64,000 bases of DNA from Neobacillus citreus (GTDB lineage Bacteria > Bacillota > Bacilli > Bacillales > Cytobacillaceae). Under the pieces are notes generated by a model that saw nothing but the letters and a program-made list of their open reading frames with translations, was not told the DNA's origin and searched no databases. The stretch covers positions 1 to 64,000 of the forward strand of contig NZ_JAGYPE020000010.1 of the NCBI RefSeq assembly GCF_018343545.2, written 5' to 3'. Shown piece after piece: positions 1-8,450 of this stretch; the first letter of the stretch is position 1; each line of letters opens with the position of its first letter. The position numbers were made by a program, and so were the translations under genes.

Positions 1-1
1 G

Positions 2-361
2 CGACTAGGTGACCTAGTTGCTGGGACGGTTGTGGTTCATGAACGGGGTACTAAAGCTAAGAAAAAGCCATCTGGAATTGTGAAAGAAATTCAAAATAGG
101 GGTCTTTCCAAAGACGATTTAATCTTCGATGAATGGGCGCTAAGATCGTTAGGAATGAAGGACTGGAAGTTAATTCGAACATATGCCGATCGCTTTGTCC
201 AGCTTCCAGTTACAGAGCGGAACCAACTAACCGGGCAAATTGCTGAGATTATGCTTCCAAAAATCGGTGTGGAAGCAACTGGACACAGTGATATAGAACT
301 TGAAAACTTGCTCCTGTTACTTTACTTGCATTTACGTGATGAATGGGAGTTTGAACTTTAA
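2..361 (+). CDS. RDD family membrane protein, C-terminal part (5' cut by window edge)
   Basis: The reading frame is open from base 2 and ends at TAA 359-361. The first residues (RLGDLVAGTVVV) are the typical end of an RDD domain, a family of small multi-pass membrane proteins of mostly unknown function. The remaining ~108 residues are a soluble, charged tail with no further membrane segment. The true start lies upstream of the window, so the GTG at 32 should not be taken as the start. A strong hairpin terminator follows directly. The family call rests on the short N-terminal motif only. Confidence 0.7.
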   Translation, partial: RLGDLVAGTVVVHERGTKAKKKPSGIVKEIQNRGLSKDDLIFDEWALRSLGMKDWKLIRTYADRFVQLPVTERNQLTGQIAEIMLPKIGVEATGHSDIELENLLLLLYLHLRDEWEFEL

Positions 362-373
362 ATAAGTAACAGG

Positions 374-405
374 AAACGGGCAGTGATCGCGCTGCCCGTT
401 TATTT
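374..405 (+). terminator. Rho-independent terminator after RDD gene
   Basis: A 10-bp perfect stem (AAACGGGCAG / CTGCCCGTTT) with an 8-nt loop is followed by TATTT. It lies between convergent genes and may serve both. Confidence 0.8.
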
Positions 406-420
406 ATGCCGATGACTATT

Positions 421-819
421 CTATTGAAGCGGGTACGGAAACTGGCTTGAGTAATTGCTAAATTGCTGATGGGCTTGATTAACCTTCTGCTGTTCCTCAG
501 CCTCAAGTTTATACCATCCATTTTGGAACATCAGTTGGAAAAACTCCCGGCTGCTCTGGTGAGTTTCATTTAACATTTGCAATAAATCGGCATGCAGCTG
601 CTGATGGCTTGCTTCACGTACGGCAATGTTTAAACTGTCTGTGATATATTTGCAGGTGCTTAGTGCATCATTTAAAAAATCACGATCGTTCATTTCTGGA
701 CCTTTTACTTTCGGTAATTGGCCTGTTTGTGGATTGGCAATCTGGTTAGGATTCTGAGACTGCTGCATTTGCTGACCTTGCTGCATTTGTTGATTCTGTG
801 GCATTTGCTGGTTTTGCAC
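421..819 (-). CDS. CotF-family spore coat-like protein
   Basis: 132 residues. The first ~35 residues are a Gln/Asn/Met-rich low-complexity tract. The rest is a helical domain (NDRDFLNDAL...STCKYITDSLNIAVREA) like the CotF spore coat domain, which has a ferritin-like helical pattern. It starts at GTG 819 with GGAGG about 9 nt upstream. It lies 17 nt downstream of another Gln-rich coat-like gene and is probably co-transcribed with it. Expected site of action is the spore coat. Family assignment is by pattern; the precise B. subtilis counterpart is unclear. Confidence 0.7.
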   Translation of the reverse strand: MQNQQMPQNQQMQQGQQMQQSQNPNQIANPQTGQLPKVKGPEMNDRDFLNDALSTCKYITDSLNIAVREASHQQLHADLLQMLNETHQSSREFFQLMFQNGWYKLEAEEQQKVNQAHQQFSNYSSQFPYPLQ

Positions 820-836
820 TTTTAAATACCTCCATT

Positions 837-1121
837 CTAATGCATTTGCTGTTGTTGCTGCTGCGCATTTTGCATGCTGGATAATACAGCATTATTATTA
901 ACTTGTAGATGAGACAGCAATTTTTGATAGTGCTTTTGATGCATTTGCCCTGCTTGGTCGAGAGCTTGCTTAACATCCTGATTAGTTGCGTGCTCAGCTA
1001 AAAAATGTAGCTTTTTAAATGCGAGAAGCTCCCAAGACATGGCATCTTTTAAATACATAAGATCTTTGGTTGTGATCGCCTGAGGCGGTTCGGGAATCGG
1101 TACTTGATTGGTTTGCACCAT
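837..1121 (-). CDS. Spore coat-like small helical protein
   Basis: 94 residues from ATG 1121, which has AAAGGAG 6 nt upstream; a TTG further upstream at 1136 lacks a site and is not chosen. It contains a helical CotF-like segment (TTKDLMYLKDAMSWELLAFK, then LAEHATNQDVKQALDQ) and ends in a run of seven Gln/Met residues. It is the first gene of a probable two-gene unit with the CotF-like gene at 421-819. The related composition suggests both are coat or spore-surface proteins; function is not known. Confidence 0.65.
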   Translation of the reverse strand: MVQTNQVPIPEPPQAITTKDLMYLKDAMSWELLAFKKLHFLAEHATNQDVKQALDQAGQMHQKHYQKLLSHLQVNNNAVLSSMQNAQQQQQQMH

Positions 1122-1325
1122 AAAATCTCCTTTCAAAATTCATATCAATTCATATTTATAATGAACTATTTTCCTTTTTTTTATGTAAATATCTCTTTGC
1201 ATGGCGCTTTTTGTCAAATCCATGCGACTTTTGTTGTGTTTGAAAAATAGGAGTCGAAAAATATAGGTTTGGGATGTATAATAAGAACTTGTGATACTAA
1301 TAGAATGTGAAAGGAGACTGTCTTA

Positions 1326-1706
1326 ATGGAATGGACATTAACCATTTTGTTTGTTGTATCCATTTTGCTGCTGATATTCTCAATCCTGAAAGAACGGCAA
1401 ACTGCTAAGAAAAACCATAAAGAAATTGACCTTGTTCATATATCTGTGATGAAAGAAATAAATGGGATGCAAGAATCGCTTCGCAACATGGAAATTGATT
1501 TGGAAATTGTCACAAAAGAGACGGGAGTTCAGCTATCCACGGAGGAAAAGGTATTAAAACGTGAAGTACTAGACTTATACAGACGCCAATACTCCATTGA
1601 TAGCATTGCTCAACAAAAACAGGTTTCCGAAAATGAAGTCAAGCAGATTATCGCTGTTTACCAATCATCACAAGCTGAAGGGAGACTGGTTGCCAATGAA
1701 GGTTAA
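1326..1706 (+). CDS. Small membrane-anchored protein with coiled coil (SwrB/DUF6115-like?)
   Basis: 126 residues. One N-terminal membrane helix (about residues 3-20, LTILFVVSILLLIFSIL) is followed by a charged coiled-coil stretch and a C-terminal segment (LYRRQYSIDSIAQQKQVSENEVKQII) that looks like a short helix-turn-helix. This layout resembles SwrB/DUF6115 proteins, but that is a guess from architecture. ATG 1326 has AAAGGAG upstream. It overlaps the next gene by 11 nt, so the two are likely translationally coupled. Confidence 0.6.
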   Translation: MEWTLTILFVVSILLLIFSILKERQTAKKNHKEIDLVHISVMKEINGMQESLRNMEIDLEIVTKETGVQLSTEEKVLKREVLDLYRRQYSIDSIAQQKQVSENEVKQIIAVYQSSQAEGRLVANEG

Positions 1707-2181
1707 CCTAATCAGCAGTTTTTCAGCGGGTCTTCTATTGGCGACAGGTATCTGCACCATTGCTTATTTTTCAAGTGACAGCCATGTTTCAAAGGCGGCA
1801 GGACAGCCAGCATCAAATCAGGCTTCTGTATCAAAGGATGAAATGAAAAAGCAGCTTACCGACGCAGGATATATTGTGCAAACAAAAGATGAGTATAACA
1901 AAAATCTAGATGCCGCGAAAAACGGTACGGCTCAACAAGAGGCTGCCCCTCCAGCGGATGCACAGCAGCAAAATGTATCACAAGCAGTCATTAATGTTGC
2001 AGACGGCATGACAAGCATTGATGTCGGGAGAATGCTAGTATCAGCTAATCTTGTTCCTGATGCTTTCCAATTCTCAAAAGATATCGAGGCGAGAGGACTG
2101 CAAAACAAATTACGACCAGGTACATATACTGTTGATAGCGGGATGTCATATGACCAAATCATAGCGGCTATTTTTCATTAG
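1696..2181 (+). CDS. MltG/YceG-like LysM-type domain protein without the catalytic domain
   Basis: 161 residues starting at ATG 1696. The N-terminus is a hydrophobic signal or anchor segment (about 5-22). A low-complexity Ala/Gln linker follows, then a ~60-residue C-terminal domain (VINVADGMTSIDVGRML ... RPGTYTVDSGMSYDQIIAAI) like the small N-terminal domain of endolytic transglycosylase MltG. The MltG catalytic domain with its glutamate is absent, so hydrolase activity is not expected. It probably binds peptidoglycan or acts with the overlapping upstream gene. A terminator follows at once. Confidence 0.65.
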   Translation: MKVNLISSFSAGLLLATGICTIAYFSSDSHVSKAAGQPASNQASVSKDEMKKQLTDAGYIVQTKDEYNKNLDAAKNGTAQQEAAPPADAQQQNVSQAVINVADGMTSIDVGRMLVSANLVPDAFQFSKDIEARGLQNKLRPGTYTVDSGMSYDQIIAAIFH

Positions 2182-2186
2182 AAGAA

Positions 2187-2223
2187 AAAAGACACTTTCC
2201 AATCGGAAGGTGTCTTTTTTTAA
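2187..2223 (+). terminator. Rho-independent terminator
   Basis: A 14-bp stem (AAAAGACACTTTCC / GGAAGGTGTCTTTT, one G-U pair) with loop AATC and a T-run. It sits between convergent genes and can act in both directions. Confidence 0.85.
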
Positions 2224-2225
2224 CA

Positions 2226-2918
2226 CTATTTTTCGATTTGAATCATCTCATTATTATGGCTAGCAAGAGATTTTGATTTATTAAATGCCAAGACACCGCC
2301 AAACCATACAAAGACTAGATGAATATAGGCGAAAGAAATCTCAAGCAAGTGAATATGAACTGGAACGATAAAGCTGACAATTTGAATGGCCAATACAACT
2401 AAGAGAAAGATAGCTGGCGCTTTCGGTAAAACTTTTGCTTTTAATGAAGATATACCCAACAATAATAGACCTAAAAGAATTCCTGGAACGAGTGGGATGA
2501 AAATAGCCAGCTGAAGGGGATATTTATCAACAGCCATATTGTTAAGAAGATCGCTGACATGCTGAAGGTCTGCTGAAGTATGAACGAAATCAAAGATAAT
2601 CGGATAGGCAATAATTTGAACTGGACCATGAAAAATTTCAAGCATCAAACCGGTGAAGAGAAGAGGAAAGGCAAGCCAGCCCCACCATTTCAATCCAGAA
2701 GACTGTTTTAAAAATAATGCAGGCAGCCCCATTAAAATAAACGTAGATGCATAGGCTAAAAGAACGTGAATATTGACAGCACTTTTTAGGAAATCGGGAA
2801 TATCTTTTACCGATTCAGGAACATCACCCAAATGAATTAATTGTCCCGTAAATCCCATAATTCCCCCTAACAATAACATGATCCCGCTAAACTTAAGATA
2901 TCCCTTTGGAATACTCAT
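2226..2918 (-). CDS. Hypothetical integral membrane protein
   Basis: 230 residues with about six to seven hydrophobic segments spread over the whole length, for example residues 10-28, 50-68, 80-95, 140-160, 170-190 and 195-212. No conserved catalytic motif is recognised. ATG 2918 has a good GGAGGAATGAAAA site. It is a single gene divergent from the histidine kinase operon and is terminated by the shared hairpin at 2187-2223. Function unknown. Confidence 0.6.
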   Translation of the reverse strand: MSIPKGYLKFSGIMLLLGGIMGFTGQLIHLGDVPESVKDIPDFLKSAVNIHVLLAYASTFILMGLPALFLKQSSGLKWWGWLAFPLLFTGLMLEIFHGPVQIIAYPIIFDFVHTSADLQHVSDLLNNMAVDKYPLQLAIFIPLVPGILLGLLLLGISSLKAKVLPKAPAIFLLVVLAIQIVSFIVPVHIHLLEISFAYIHLVFVWFGGVLAFNKSKSLASHNNEMIQIEK

Positions 2919-3103
2919 TTTTCATTCCTCCTGTTTGATTTAATTATCTTCACATGAATCATACCATCCCACTAATTCCCGGCCGATAGAGGGTTTTTTT
3001 CCCGAAAACAAGGAAATCGGAAGGGAATAAAAATAATTATTTACAGAAAAATCAGATTTTTGCTACAATTTTCCTATCATAGATGAACAGGAGCGTTATA
3101 ATC

Positions 3104-5257
3104 ATGAAAGCTTCTCAAAATCAATCCAACGCAAAATGGAATGTCTATACAAAGTGGGGATTGTTAACATTTATTTTGCTTACTATAATCCTCTTTACAA
3201 TAAGTATCCCAGTCTATTATCACTATATAAAAGACCAATGTATTAGCAAATCCTGTGAAGCTTTTTATAATCCTCCCCCTGGGACCAAGTGGCTTGCGGT
3301 TCAAGGAATAAGTCCATCCGAATACTCATTTGCATATGTTAGCATTTATGTGTTGTTTGGTATCGTATTTATTACGGCGGGATTGATTCTATTTTGGAAA
3401 AAATCAACTGAGCTTATGGGGATGCTTGGGAGTTTTATGCTTGTTTCATTGGGAGGAACCTTTACACCAATAATGGAGGGGATAAAACTCAGTTCACCGT
3501 TATTGGTTTATGTGGTTAATATAATTGGAGCAGGCGGCATGGCAGCTTTTATCCTTTTCTTTTTTCTGTTTCCAAATGGAAGATTTGCTCCGAAATGGTC
3601 CAAATACCTTTGTTTTCTGCTCATCATCTTGCGTGTTCCAGGAATGATTTTTCCAGATACATATGTTGATTTAGAGTATGTATCAAAGCTATGGGGATTT
3701 GGTTCTTGGTTTATTCTGTGGATTGGCAGTCTTCTTTTTGTACAGATATACCGCTACAGATATGTAATGGCGCCGTTGGAAAAACAGCAAGCTAAATGGG
3801 TAGTTTACGGCGTGGTCATGGCACTTGTTGGATTATTTAGCGTGACCGCCATTTTTGTAAGTACGGAAAAATCAATATCTTCAGACCCATATCAATTGTA
3901 TTATATAGAAATTGCGGTTCACACCTTCATGATTCTGATTCCAGCTGCTATTTTGATAGCGATGATGAAGCATCGTCTCTGGGACATTGATATCATCGTC
4001 AATCGTACACTAGTATATGGGATCATGACAGCGAGTACGGTTATATTTTATGTCCTGGCTGTTTGGTATTCCGGGTTACTGCTGCAAACGAATAGCCATT
4101 TAATCAGTTCCCTAATTGCGACAGGGATCGTGGCGGTTTTATTTTCTCCGATAAAGCAAAGGGTCCAACGATTTATTAACAGAAGGATGTATGGGGAAAA
4201 TGACGACCCATACTCTGTCCTGCTTAGGTTGGCACAGGAACTGGAAAACCCTATGGAGCCTGATTCCGTATTATCTTTGGTAGTGAAGACAATCAGAGAT
4301 TCGCTTAAGCTTCCATATGCCTCACTTTCCGTGTATCAAGATGGAAAGGTGATTATGACGGCAGAGGAAGGCAATGATAAAGGGATTCCACTAACGTACA
4401 AATTACTATATCGAGGAGAAGAAATGGGCGATTTGAAACTATCACCACGTTCACCTAGTGAAGCGCTCACTGTTTCCGACCGAAAATTTTTGGATATGCT
4501 TGTCCGCCAAGCAAGCGTCGTTGTTCATAGCGCAAAAGCTTCCATTAGTTTAAAGCTTCTGGCTGCTGATTTACAGGAATCTAGGGAAAATCTTGTTTTG
4601 GCTAGAGAGGAAGAAAGAAGGAAGCTTAGAAGCAATCTTCATGATGGGCTGGCACCACGGCTCGCTGCACTTGCCTTAACTGCCGCAGCAGCTGAAGACC
4701 TGGTCGAAAGTAATCCGAATGCCACTCGAGAAATACTAGGGGAATTGCGTAGCACTATACGCCAGACTGTTTCAGAAATTCGCAGCCTGGTCTATGACTT
4801 ACGTCCGCCAACATTGGATGAGATGGGCTTGATTGGGGCCATTCATGAGCAAATAAAGGCGTTGTCCTTTAGCAATTCGGAAAAAATCAGCTTTACATTG
4901 AACGTACCCGAAACTATGACTGTTTTACCCGCTGCAGTAGAGGTTGCTGCCTTTCGTGTCACGACAGAAGCGATTGTTAATGTAGTAAGGCATTCTAAAG
5001 CAAAAAACTGCATTATTAGTATTTCTGCAAATGGAAAAGGATTGCAGATAAATGTGGATGATGACGGGATTGGACTCCTTACATCACGAAAAAGAGATTC
5101 CATTAATGGAGGCATTGGAATCGGGTCAATGAAAGAAAGAGTAAATGAACTGGGCGGTAGTTTCCTGCTTGAGACAAATAAATACGGCGGAACAACGATA
5201 GCTGTATCTTTACCGGTAAATTCCGATAATATGGGGGAGAGAGATGAAAAAGCTTAA
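3104..5257 (+). CDS. ComP/LiaS-like sensor histidine kinase (multi-TM, GAF, HisKA_3)
   Basis: 717 residues from ATG 3104, with AGGAG upstream; an ATG 21 nt earlier has no site. The N-terminal ~340 residues hold about eight membrane helices with an extracytoplasmic Cys pair near the start. A GAF-like region follows (about 370-480), then the HisKA_3 dimerisation box with phospho-acceptor His (EEERRKLRSNLHDGLAPRL) and a HATPase_c domain (DDDGIGL, GGIGIGSMKERV). It should phosphorylate the response regulator that overlaps its 3' end by 14 nt. The ligand is unknown. Confidence 0.9.
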   Translation: MKASQNQSNAKWNVYTKWGLLTFILLTIILFTISIPVYYHYIKDQCISKSCEAFYNPPPGTKWLAVQGISPSEYSFAYVSIYVLFGIVFITAGLILFWKKSTELMGMLGSFMLVSLGGTFTPIMEGIKLSSPLLVYVVNIIGAGGMAAFILFFFLFPNGRFAPKWSKYLCFLLIILRVPGMIFPDTYVDLEYVSKLWGFGSWFILWIGSLLFVQIYRYRYVMAPLEKQQAKWVVYGVVMALVGLFSVTAIFVSTEKSISSDPYQLYYIEIAVHTFMILIPAAILIAMMKHRLWDIDIIVNRTLVYGIMTASTVIFYVLAVWYSGLLLQTNSHLISSLIATGIVAVLFSPIKQRVQRFINRRMYGENDDPYSVLLRLAQELENPMEPDSVLSLVVKTIRDSLKLPYASLSVYQDGKVIMTAEEGNDKGIPLTYKLLYRGEEMGDLKLSPRSPSEALTVSDRKFLDMLVRQASVVVHSAKASISLKLLAADLQESRENLVLAREEERRKLRSNLHDGLAPRLAALALTAAAAEDLVESNPNATREILGELRSTIRQTVSEIRSLVYDLRPPTLDEMGLIGAIHEQIKALSFSNSEKISFTLNVPETMTVLPAAVEVAAFRVTTEAIVNVVRHSKAKNCIISISANGKGLQINVDDDGIGLLTSRKRDSINGGIGIGSMKERVNELGGSFLLETNKYGGTTIAVSLPVNSDNMGERDEKA

Positions 5258-5903
5258 AATCCTAATTGCTGATGATCATCCATTATTTCGGCATGGTGTG
5301 AAAACACTCTTTATGACAACACCAGAAATAGAGGTTGTGGGTGAAGCGACATCTGGAGAAGAAGTAATCCAGCTTGCTCAAAAATTGGAGCCAGATGTTA
5401 TCCTAATGGACCTAAGAATGCCAGGCTGCAATGGAATCGAAGCAACCAGAGAGATCATGAAAGATAATCCAAATACTCAAATCTTAATATTAACAATGTT
5501 TCAGGACGATCATTCTGTTTTTGCAGCCATGAAGGCTGGGGCAAAAGGTTATGTCCTAAAAGATGCGGAGAAAGACGATTTATTAAATGCGATTAAAACA
5601 GTGGGGAATGGAGGGGCTATTTTTAGCCCGGGAATCGCTTCGAGAATGATTGACTATTTTTCGATGGCACGCCCCGCAGCACCGAAGGAGGCTTTTCCTG
5701 ATCTGACGGAACGAGAAAGGGAGGTGCTTTACCTAATGGCTGATGGCTTGAACAATTCTGGGATAGCCGCGAAGTTAAATATAAGCGGAAAAACAGTATC
5801 TAATTATGTCACAAACATCTTAAATAAACTTCAAGTGGCTGACCGAGAGGAAGCGATCGAATTGGTAAAGGAATCACGGCTAGGGAGAGAGGACGAGGAT
5901 TAA
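5244..5903 (+). CDS. NarL/LuxR-type response regulator
   Basis: 219 residues. A receiver domain with acidic pocket (IADDHPLFR) and phospho-acceptor Asp (VILMDLRMPG) is followed by a C-terminal LuxR helix-turn-helix (LTEREREVLYLMADGLNNSGIA ... ISGKTVSNYV). It is the cognate partner of the preceding kinase, with overlapping genes and translational coupling. It binds DNA as a dimer; target genes are not evident in this window. Confidence 0.92.
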   Translation: MKKLKILIADDHPLFRHGVKTLFMTTPEIEVVGEATSGEEVIQLAQKLEPDVILMDLRMPGCNGIEATREIMKDNPNTQILILTMFQDDHSVFAAMKAGAKGYVLKDAEKDDLLNAIKTVGNGGAIFSPGIASRMIDYFSMARPAAPKEAFPDLTEREREVLYLMADGLNNSGIAAKLNISGKTVSNYVTNILNKLQVADREEAIELVKESRLGREDED

Positions 5904-5908
5904 GATAC

Positions 5909-5946
5909 AAAAAGACACTTTTCACTTGTTGGGAAAGTGTCTTTTT
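5909..5946 (+). terminator. Rho-independent terminator, bidirectional
   Basis: A stem AAAAAGACACTTT / AAAGTGTCTTTTT with a 12-nt loop lies between the response regulator and the convergent small gene. Confidence 0.8.
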
Positions 5947-5950
5947 GTGG

Positions 5951-6205
5951 CTAACGTAATTTATTCACATACTCCTGTACCATTTCAGGTGTAACATTTT
6001 TTCTGATTGATATAATCCGTAAATTTATCTTATTCATTCTATTTGTTACTTCATTAATTTTATAAGTAGAAAAGGGTTTACCTTGTTTGCATAATTCAAC
6101 TGCTTCTTCAATATACATTTCCCGCTGCTGATCTAGAGCCAAAAACTCCTGATACGATTTATTCTGATTTTCTGCATGCTTGATTAAATCCTTATGTACA
6201 CTCAT
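5951..6205 (-). CDS. DUF2533/YpbS-like small protein
   Basis: 84 residues, soluble and helical, with KHAENQNKSYQEFLALDQQR near the N-terminus and a Val-Asn-Lys-rich end. It resembles the DUF2533 family (B. subtilis YpbS) in length and N-terminal motif. ATG 6205 has AGGAGTG 8 nt upstream. Role unknown. Confidence 0.55.
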   Translation of the reverse strand: MSVHKDLIKHAENQNKSYQEFLALDQQREMYIEEAVELCKQGKPFSTYKINEVTNRMNKINLRIISIRKNVTPEMVQEYVNKLR

Positions 6206-6301
6206 GTTTTCACTCCTAAAAAAGACGATATATCAATAATATCATCCTTTTAGATGCTAAACTAGTATTTTAACTGAGTGTACTTTTTACCTAAGGTAAG
6301 G

Positions 6302-7279
6302 CTATACTGTAACGTGGTAGTGACAAATACTCTGCAGTTTCTTCATTGTTACTTTCTTCTTCGCTTCCAAATAATCCAGATGGCCGATAATTTCCGACAT
6401 AACTAAAGAAAATTGTTCATTATAGGTATTTTTATATAATACCTGCGCAATTTCATTGGCTGTAGAATGACCGGATTGGATATATCTCAAGATGAGCTCA
6501 GATTTTTCTTCAATCCGCTCTAATCGCTTATGAATAAGTGCTTTCGGATCTTGAATGACCGCTCCATGCCCAGGGAAAACAGAATCAATATGGAAAGCTG
6601 CACATTTATTTAAGGAATCAATCTGCTGACTAATGGTCGGCAATCTACTTCCGTTTTCATCAGGCTCAACAATGGCATTACTTGAAATGTGTTCAATTAA
6701 TAAATCGCCGGCAAATAACTGCTTTCTTTGTTGATCCAAAAATGCCAACTGATCAGGGGAATGTCCAGGGACCTCCAAAATAGTAAAACCAAGGAATTCA
6801 TTGTCTGTTATTGCTGTAATTTCTGCACGCATTGCTTTACCCTTATTACGCAGTAAGGCTTTCTTTAAATAAGCAATTTGTTTCTCACCGGTTTCCCCGC
6901 ATCCCATTTCATAATAAAGCTTTTCGAAAAATTCAACCCGCAGCTCCATAAAATCTTTGTCTCTTTTTAAGCGGGGAATGGAAAGGGGAGAAGCATATAC
7001 GGGAATGGGATGGGCATCGACAATTCTGTCTACCAAACCAACATGATCAATATGATGGTGTGTTAAAATTATTTCGGTTAAATCCTGTAAAACCAAGCCA
7101 TTTTGATTCAATGCCAGGTTTAGTGCCTCCCAATGCGAGTCGGTATTATACCCAGCATCGATTAATGATAACGACTTTTCTTGTTTAACAAGAAAAAAAT
7201 TGACCGTTTTTAACCCTCCAAGCTTCTCCGGATTCGAAATCGGTATGACCAAGCTGCAGTCCTTTTTTATATCTAACAA
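6302..7279 (-). CDS. MBL-fold metallo-hydrolase
   Basis: About 325 residues. The metallo-beta-lactamase signature HHHIDH is present (LTHHHIDHVGL), followed by PGHSPDQ, FAGDLLIEH and PGHG, giving the full set of metal-binding His/Asp residues. A ~70-residue C-terminal helical extension (winged-helix-like) is typical of the wider hydrolase subfamily. Both candidate starts are TTG: the one at 7279 has GAGGTG six nt upstream and is preferred to 7306. The substrate is unknown. It is a stand-alone gene next to, but oriented away from, the sulfur locus. Confidence 0.8.
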   Translation of the reverse strand: MLDIKKDCSLVIPISNPEKLGGLKTVNFFLVKQEKSLSLIDAGYNTDSHWEALNLALNQNGLVLQDLTEIILTHHHIDHVGLVDRIVDAHPIPVYASPLSIPRLKRDKDFMELRVEFFEKLYYEMGCGETGEKQIAYLKKALLRNKGKAMRAEITAITDNEFLGFTILEVPGHSPDQLAFLDQQRKQLFAGDLLIEHISSNAIVEPDENGSRLPTISQQIDSLNKCAAFHIDSVFPGHGAVIQDPKALIHKRLERIEEKSELILRYIQSGHSTANEIAQVLYKNTYNEQFSLVMSEIIGHLDYLEAKKKVTMKKLQSICHYHVTV

Positions 7280-7380
7280 AATGTACACCTCACTAATCTC
7301 AATCAAATTTTAAATAATATATATTTTTTGAACGTTTGTTTAAAACGATAATATTCATATTATACAAAAAATTCTAAAAG

Positions 7381-7464
7381 ATGTATAGTAAATGTATCGG
7401 AAATACCATTTTAAAAACAGAACAAGATGATAAAGTCATTAAATTTTGGGTTCAAAAAAAATAA
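7381..7464 (+). pseudogene. Remnant of a TusA-like gene (C-terminal 27 codons)
   Basis: A short frame ends in GNTILKTEQDDKVIKFWVQKK, which aligns without gaps to the end of the intact TusA at 7679-7906 (GHEVLNFEEENGVLKFWIKKG). The N-terminal half with the CPMP active site is absent and there is no ribosome binding site, so this is a decayed paralogue. It is still followed by a terminator. Confidence 0.65.
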
Positions 7465-7476
7465 AAACGTTAAAAA

Positions 7477-7519
7477 GAAAACGCACTTTCTTTTCCTTTA
7501 ATTGAAAGTGAGTTTTTTT
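7477..7519 (+). terminator. Terminator upstream of the sulfur operon
   Basis: A stem AAAACGCACTTTC / GAAAGTGAGTTTTT with one mismatch, a 13-nt loop and a T-run. It insulates the sulfur operon promoter from the tusA remnant. Confidence 0.7.
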
Positions 7520-7531
7520 AAAATTAATATG

Positions 7532-7560
7532 TTGACAATATACCTATTAGGGTATAGAAT
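7532..7560 (+). promoter_or_regulatory. Promoter P1 of the sulfur operon with embedded CsoR/CstR-like operator
   Basis: TTGACA (7532-7537), 17 nt, TAGAAT (7555-7560). The spacer contains the palindrome ATACCTATTAGGGTAT (7540-7555), so a bound repressor would block RNA polymerase. CsoR-family persulfide sensors such as CstR recognise G/C-tract palindromes of this kind; the regulator itself is not in the window. Confidence 0.7.
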
Positions 7561-7633
7561 CAATATTGTTCGAAAGCAAATATGAATTTGAAAAGGGTTA
7601 ATGCCCTCTTTTATTTTTCAAAATAAAATAATA

Positions 7634-7649
7634 ATACCCATATAGGTAA
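7634..7649. promoter_or_regulatory. CsoR/CstR-like operator site 2
   Basis: ATACCCATATAGGTAA, 30 nt before the tusA start. Same TACC-N6-GGTA design as the promoter operator. Confidence 0.55.
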
Positions 7650-7678
7650 TTAAATAGACAACAGGGAGGCATTCTTTA

Positions 7679-7906
7679 ATGAATATTACAAAGGTTTTAG
7701 ACGCAAAAGGACTTGCATGTCCAATGCCAATCGTAAAAACAAAAAAGGCAATGAATGAGTTGGAATCAGGTCAAGTGTTGGAAATCCATACAACAGATAA
7801 AGGTGCAAAAAATGACCTAACAGCATGGGCCAAGTCTGGTGGACACGAAGTATTAAATTTTGAAGAAGAAAATGGCGTATTAAAGTTTTGGATTAAAAAA
7901 GGATAA
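7679..7906 (+). CDS. TusA/YrkI-family sulfur carrier protein
   Basis: 75 residues with the canonical active-site motif LACPMPIVKTKKAM, whose Cys carries a persulfide. The fold is the two-layer TusA fold and the length matches B. subtilis YrkI. It starts at ATG 7679 with GGGAGG upstream and heads the sulfane-sulfur operon. It probably passes sulfane sulfur between the rhodanese and DsrE-like proteins that follow. Regulated by promoter P1 and a CsoR/CstR-type operator. Confidence 0.9.
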   Translation: MNITKVLDAKGLACPMPIVKTKKAMNELESGQVLEIHTTDKGAKNDLTAWAKSGGHEVLNFEEENGVLKFWIKKG

Positions 7907-7924
7907 ATTTTTTTATCCATTAAG

Positions 7925-7940
7925 ATACCCTTGCAGGTAT
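7925..7940. promoter_or_regulatory. CsoR/CstR-like operator site 3
   Basis: ATACCCTTGCAGGTAT, inside the operon, eight bases before the AGGAGG of the DsrE-like gene. Confidence 0.5.
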
Positions 7941-7959
7941 AAATAACAGGAGGTTTACA

Positions 7960-8439
7960 ATGACAGAAAAGAAAAAAACAACGATTGTCTTGTTCAGCGG
8001 CGATTACGATAAAGCAATGGCAGCTTATATTATTGCAAATGGGGCTGCGGCATATGATCATGAAGTCACCATTTTCCACACATTTTGGGGGCTGAACGCT
8101 CTCCGCAAGGATGAAACTATTTCTGTGAAAAAAGGCTTTATGGAGAAAATGTTTGGAAAGATGATGCCAAGAGGCGCTGATAAAATGGGTCTTTCTAAAA
8201 TGAACTTCGCTGGATTCGGTCAGAAAATGATCAAGGATGTAATAAAGAAACATAATGCCCTGGAACTGCCGCAATTAATTGAAATGGCCCAAGAACAGGA
8301 TGTAAAACTTGTTGCCTGTACAATGACAATGGATTTATTGGGGCTAAAGGAAGAGGAGCTAATGGATCACATCGAATATGCAGGAGTGGCTGCGTATTTG
8401 GCAGATGCCGAAGATGGTAATGTAAATCTGTTTATATAG
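7960..8439 (+). CDS. DsrE/DsrF/DrsH-like (YrkE) sulfur-relay protein
   Basis: 159 residues, matching B. subtilis YrkE (DsrE2-type peroxiredoxin-like family). A Rossmann-like start (TTIVLFSGDYDKAMAAYIIANGAA) is followed by a Met/Lys-rich insertion and the conserved Cys strand VKLVACTMTMDLLGL. The Cys likely carries sulfane sulfur. AGGAGG precedes ATG 7960. Partner genes are TusA upstream and a rhodanese downstream, a combination known from sulfide/persulfide handling. Confidence 0.85.
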   Translation: MTEKKKTTIVLFSGDYDKAMAAYIIANGAAAYDHEVTIFHTFWGLNALRKDETISVKKGFMEKMFGKMMPRGADKMGLSKMNFAGFGQKMIKDVIKKHNALELPQLIEMAQEQDVKLVACTMTMDLLGLKEEELMDHIEYAGVAAYLADAEDGNVNLFI

Positions 8440-8450
8440 GGGGATGCGCA

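Noticed and set aside
7771..8274. 167-codon minus-strand ORF
   Set aside because: Antisense shadow of TusA and the DsrE-like gene; no start signals.
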